From: Hofstenia miamia
Lineage: Eukaryota > Xenacoelomorpha > Acoela > Hofsteniidae
Direction: 5' to 3'
Length of the DNA stretch: 64,000 bases
Assembly (NCBI GenBank): GCA_900660155.1
Contig: CABFPE010000558.1
Location: forward strand, 224,567 to 288,566
The notes beneath the pieces are model-generated. The model was not told the DNA's origin. It made no database searches and saw only the letters and a list, made by a program, of their open reading frames with translations. Each line of letters opens with the position of its first letter. The first letter of the stretch is position 1. The position numbers were made by a program, and so were the translations under genes. Shown piece after piece: positions 61,633 through 64,000 of the stretch.

Positions 61633-61701
61633 GCGCAATTCAGAGTTGAACCCGGATCAACAGCTTGGAAGGCTGCTATGCTATCACTACACCACCTGCG
61701 C
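61633..61701 (-). tRNA. tRNA-Gly(UCC), degenerate
   Basis: The minus strand reads GCGCAGGTGGTGTAGTGATA, then anticodon stem-loop CAGC-CTTCCAA-GCTG (anticodon TCC), and GGGTTCAACTC in place of the B box GGTTCGANTCC. The outer acceptor stem pairs (GCGC/GCGC). The T stem (CCGGG with CTGAA) is mostly unpaired and the molecule is 69 nt, two or three short of normal. A T7 run directly after the 3' end is a good pol III terminator. Probably a recent pseudogene. Confidence 0.5.
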
Positions 61702-61888
61702 TTGAAAATATTCTACATTATTTCGACTTTAGAATTGCTTTTTAAGAAAGAAAACTATTCATTTCAAGTATGTTTTATTATCATGTAATTGATTGCGTCA
61801 TTTTGTTTTGCGGTTAGAGGGCTACAACAATTTGTGCTAGAATTTCTTGTAATGCTGTTTAAGGTTAATATTTTATGTATTGTTAAAG

Positions 61889-62104
61889 TACAAAATTGGC
61901 TCTTTTTGTGAAGATGAATCCTTAAAAAAGCAGAATCATAATTATTTCACATCATCAAGAGCTAATAACCGAGAAAATAAATTCTACCAAAGAAATTTGT
62001 GTCAAATTTTTCCTGAAGGGTTTCGTTTCGAATCAGCTCGAAATTTGAGAATGATTATTGATCAAGATTCGAAAATACATTCCCAGACACTCAGAATGAA
62101 ATTG
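61889..62104 (+). CDS. Candidate internal exon, unknown gene
   Basis: After an AAAG acceptor-like site, an open frame reads YKIGSFCEDESLKKQNHNYF, RENKFYQRNLCQIFPEGFRF, ESARNLRMIIDQDSKIHSQT and ends LRMKL at TTG|GTAAAT. The composition is protein-like. It joins in phase to 62506-62619. Not recognised. Confidence 0.33.
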
Positions 62105-62505
62105 GTAAATTCATCGAATGTCAGGCATTGTTTCTTGCGTTTCGTTTAACATATGATATTTCTGTCGTACATTCATATAGTGGAGCACGGTTATAGATAG
62201 CTTAGCTCGAACTCGCGAGTTAGTGTTGCAACTCGACTCAGCTCGCAAGGGCCCCTCATCATTCAAGAACTAGGTTTTTTCAAGGAAATCGACTCACTGT
62301 ACTTCAACAAATATTGAGCTTGAAGCAGTATTATTTTCATATAGTTCGGACAACAAATACAAATTAATATCTGACTATCTTCATTCTCAAACATCTTACC
62401 AGAATTTCAGTTCGACTTTAAAGACACATTCCTATTTGCTCAATGTTATTAGTTTAAGTCATCACTGCGCAACAGAATCCATTCATCAAAATTTGTTTCC
62501 TGCAG

Positions 62506-62619
62506 TTTTTAAATGAATATACTGCATTTTATTGTATTGTTTCGAAAACCAGTCGGTTTTGGGTCGTTTCGACAAACAATGTTTCAAAAATGTGTCGATA
62601 TTTGTTATCCGCATGCAAG
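62506..62619 (+). CDS. Candidate exon following 61889-62104
   Basis: A strong acceptor (TTTCCTGCAG) precedes 38 in-phase codons reading FLNEYTAFYCIVSKTSRFWV, then VSTNNVSKMCRYLLSACK, to a donor AAG|GTTTGA. Phase 0 at both ends agrees with the upstream candidate. No family recognised, and the next exon was not found before the window end. Confidence 0.35.
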
Positions 62620-64000
62620 GTTTGACAAGTCACAATGGCCTTTGTGTACCTTTTTACGGGTGCATATAAATAGCTGTTCATCAAATCTAATCTGCTTGCT
62701 AAGCATTGCTATGAATATGGAAAAACCTAAAATTAAATCTAGAATACACTTTAACAGTAAGTTAGCTGGAAATTATGACTATGTTAATAAATGTGAGTGG
62801 TTATTAGTGTAGGATTCTAGGAAAAAATTGAATTTGTAAGTGTAGATTATAATAGCATTTTACAATGTCTTTTCTATCTTTTAATAAGGGTTACCTACTT
62901 GAAATTCAATTGCCTTTAGTTAAGCCTGATTTTTTGTTTAAAATTTAATAATACGAAATCCACAAAAAATTTTTAAATTGGCAAAGATCAGTTCCGAAAA
63001 AAGAGCATTTTCCAGGCTAATTGTATTAATAATTCATTCGTATTAGTATAATTTTAAGTTCGTCAGACCTTTAAATTGAAGGTACAAACGCCTTATAACG
63101 CGTGAAATTTGACTGAATTAATGCTACTCGCCTTGTGAAACCATTATTAATAATGTATAATTCCGAAAATTTTGAGCTGGTAACTATTTTGCTAACGCTT
63201 TTTAATTGCTTGCTGTAGATACTAAAATTATAATGCAGGTAGACTCTTTTAAATGCTTCGCAGTTCATAGTGACATTATGTAAACAATTTTAAGTTCTTT
63301 AATCTTTTATTCTAGACACTTTGTTTAAAAACGATTTTCATACACAAGCTGTCAAAAGTTTTTTTAACTATCCACCAGTGTCAACCACACTTTTCGATAG
63401 AGTAACTTGCCCTCTTGATCATGTCTAGTTGACGAAACTATTAAATATAGTACATTTATTAGTTCGCTTGTAAATACTGACGACTTGTTAAGAACATCAA
63501 AAGGGCCCAACATTAATTCATTCGAAACTAATAAAAGAAAACTTATCCAATCTAACTGTTTGAACAATATTTGTATTTATTTTTTTACTTTTATCTTTTC
63601 ATATTCAAAGTTTTAAAATCTCAGATTGTTTGTAAAATATTAACAACCCTGAACACTTCCCCTGTAAGGATTCGGGTTAAGGATGATATTCTGTCACTGA
63701 AATCAAGTACGTAATTTTAAATTTATTTTTCATGTGAGTAGACTTTGATAAAGATATTTAATTTCCATTTAGTTAATCTGTTTACTCGTATTTACTGATG
63801 TATAATGATCCAAGTGTGAAACATGCAAGTAGTAAACAATCATTCACCCATAAGCAAAAAATTGGCTAATGGGACCTATGCACGACTTATAGCAATAATA
63901 AATATTTCAGAATTCTCTTTTTAAAATACAGACAAATTGGAAATTTTGATATCCTAGTATCCATAAAGCACAAATGAATAAATATCATTGCTTGTATCAA
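62620..64000. other. AT-rich DNA to the window edge
   Basis: No supported gene, RNA or element. If the 61889-62619 exons are real, the rest of that gene should lie here or beyond. Confidence 0.4.

Noticed and set aside
62160-62290. GC-richer stretch with GCTCGAACTCGCGAGTTA
   Set aside because: It suggested a hAT-like end, but no opposite end or target duplication was found.
1-64000. CRISPR arrays, LTR retroelements, Polintons, toxin genes
   Set aside because: No regularly spaced repeats, long terminal repeats, integrase, protease, capsid or envelope sequence, or toxin gene was recognised. All RT sequences seen are of PLE or non-LTR type.

Overview
The window looks like an AT-rich invertebrate (metazoan) nuclear scaffold. 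It holds a septin with spliced exons, an SLC18B1-like transporter and a CEP290-like coiled-coil gene, plus Tc1/mariner, hAT-like, Penelope-like and CR1-type elements. No bacterial gene organisation is present. Introns fall into two size classes: very short (36-57 nt, some ending in AAG rather than a pyrimidine-rich CAG) and long (0.2-5 kb). This and the high AT content would fit a flatworm-like genome, but the species cannot be fixed from sequence alone.

Layout. 0-7 kb: a possible first exon on the minus strand, then two inactivated Tc1 (DD34E) transposons in the same orientation. 7-17.5 kb: a mariner relic, a single-exon MFS transporter (minus), several Penelope-like element (PLE) fragments, one of them split by a roughly 210-bp non-coding repeat, then an RT/nuclease retroelement 3' end. 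18.5-23.5 kb: three copies of a CR1-like LINE sharing a 3' hairpin; the first carries two nested TIR elements. 24-28 kb: a CEP290-C-terminus-like gene (minus) and isolated candidate exons. 28-31 kb: a retroelement 5' end with a tRNA-like head, and a LINE RT fragment. 31.5-41.3 kb: the best gene, a nine-exon septin (415 aa) with all splice phases consistent. 42-49 kb: a PLE fragment and an internally deleted CR1 LINE with an esterase-type ORF1, broken by single-N contig joins and duplicated flanks. 48.6-52.5 kb: a cluster of RT/nuclease retroelement fragments in both orientations. 55.8-57 kb: a fourth CR1-like LINE copy split by a hAT-like element with recoverable 8-bp target duplications. 57.4-59.3 kb: a small membrane-protein gene. 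60.6-62.6 kb: a mariner-like transposase running into a sequence gap, a degenerate tRNA-Gly(UCC), and two in-phase candidate exons.

Most of the window is therefore transposon remains around a few host genes. The host genes do not form a pathway: the septin is cytoskeletal, the transporter is membrane-bound, and the CEP290-like protein is probably ciliary or centrosomal. I recognised no LTR retroelement, Polinton, CRISPR array or toxin gene. The most informative observations come from insertions of one element into another, where a related copy in the same window shows the undisturbed target.
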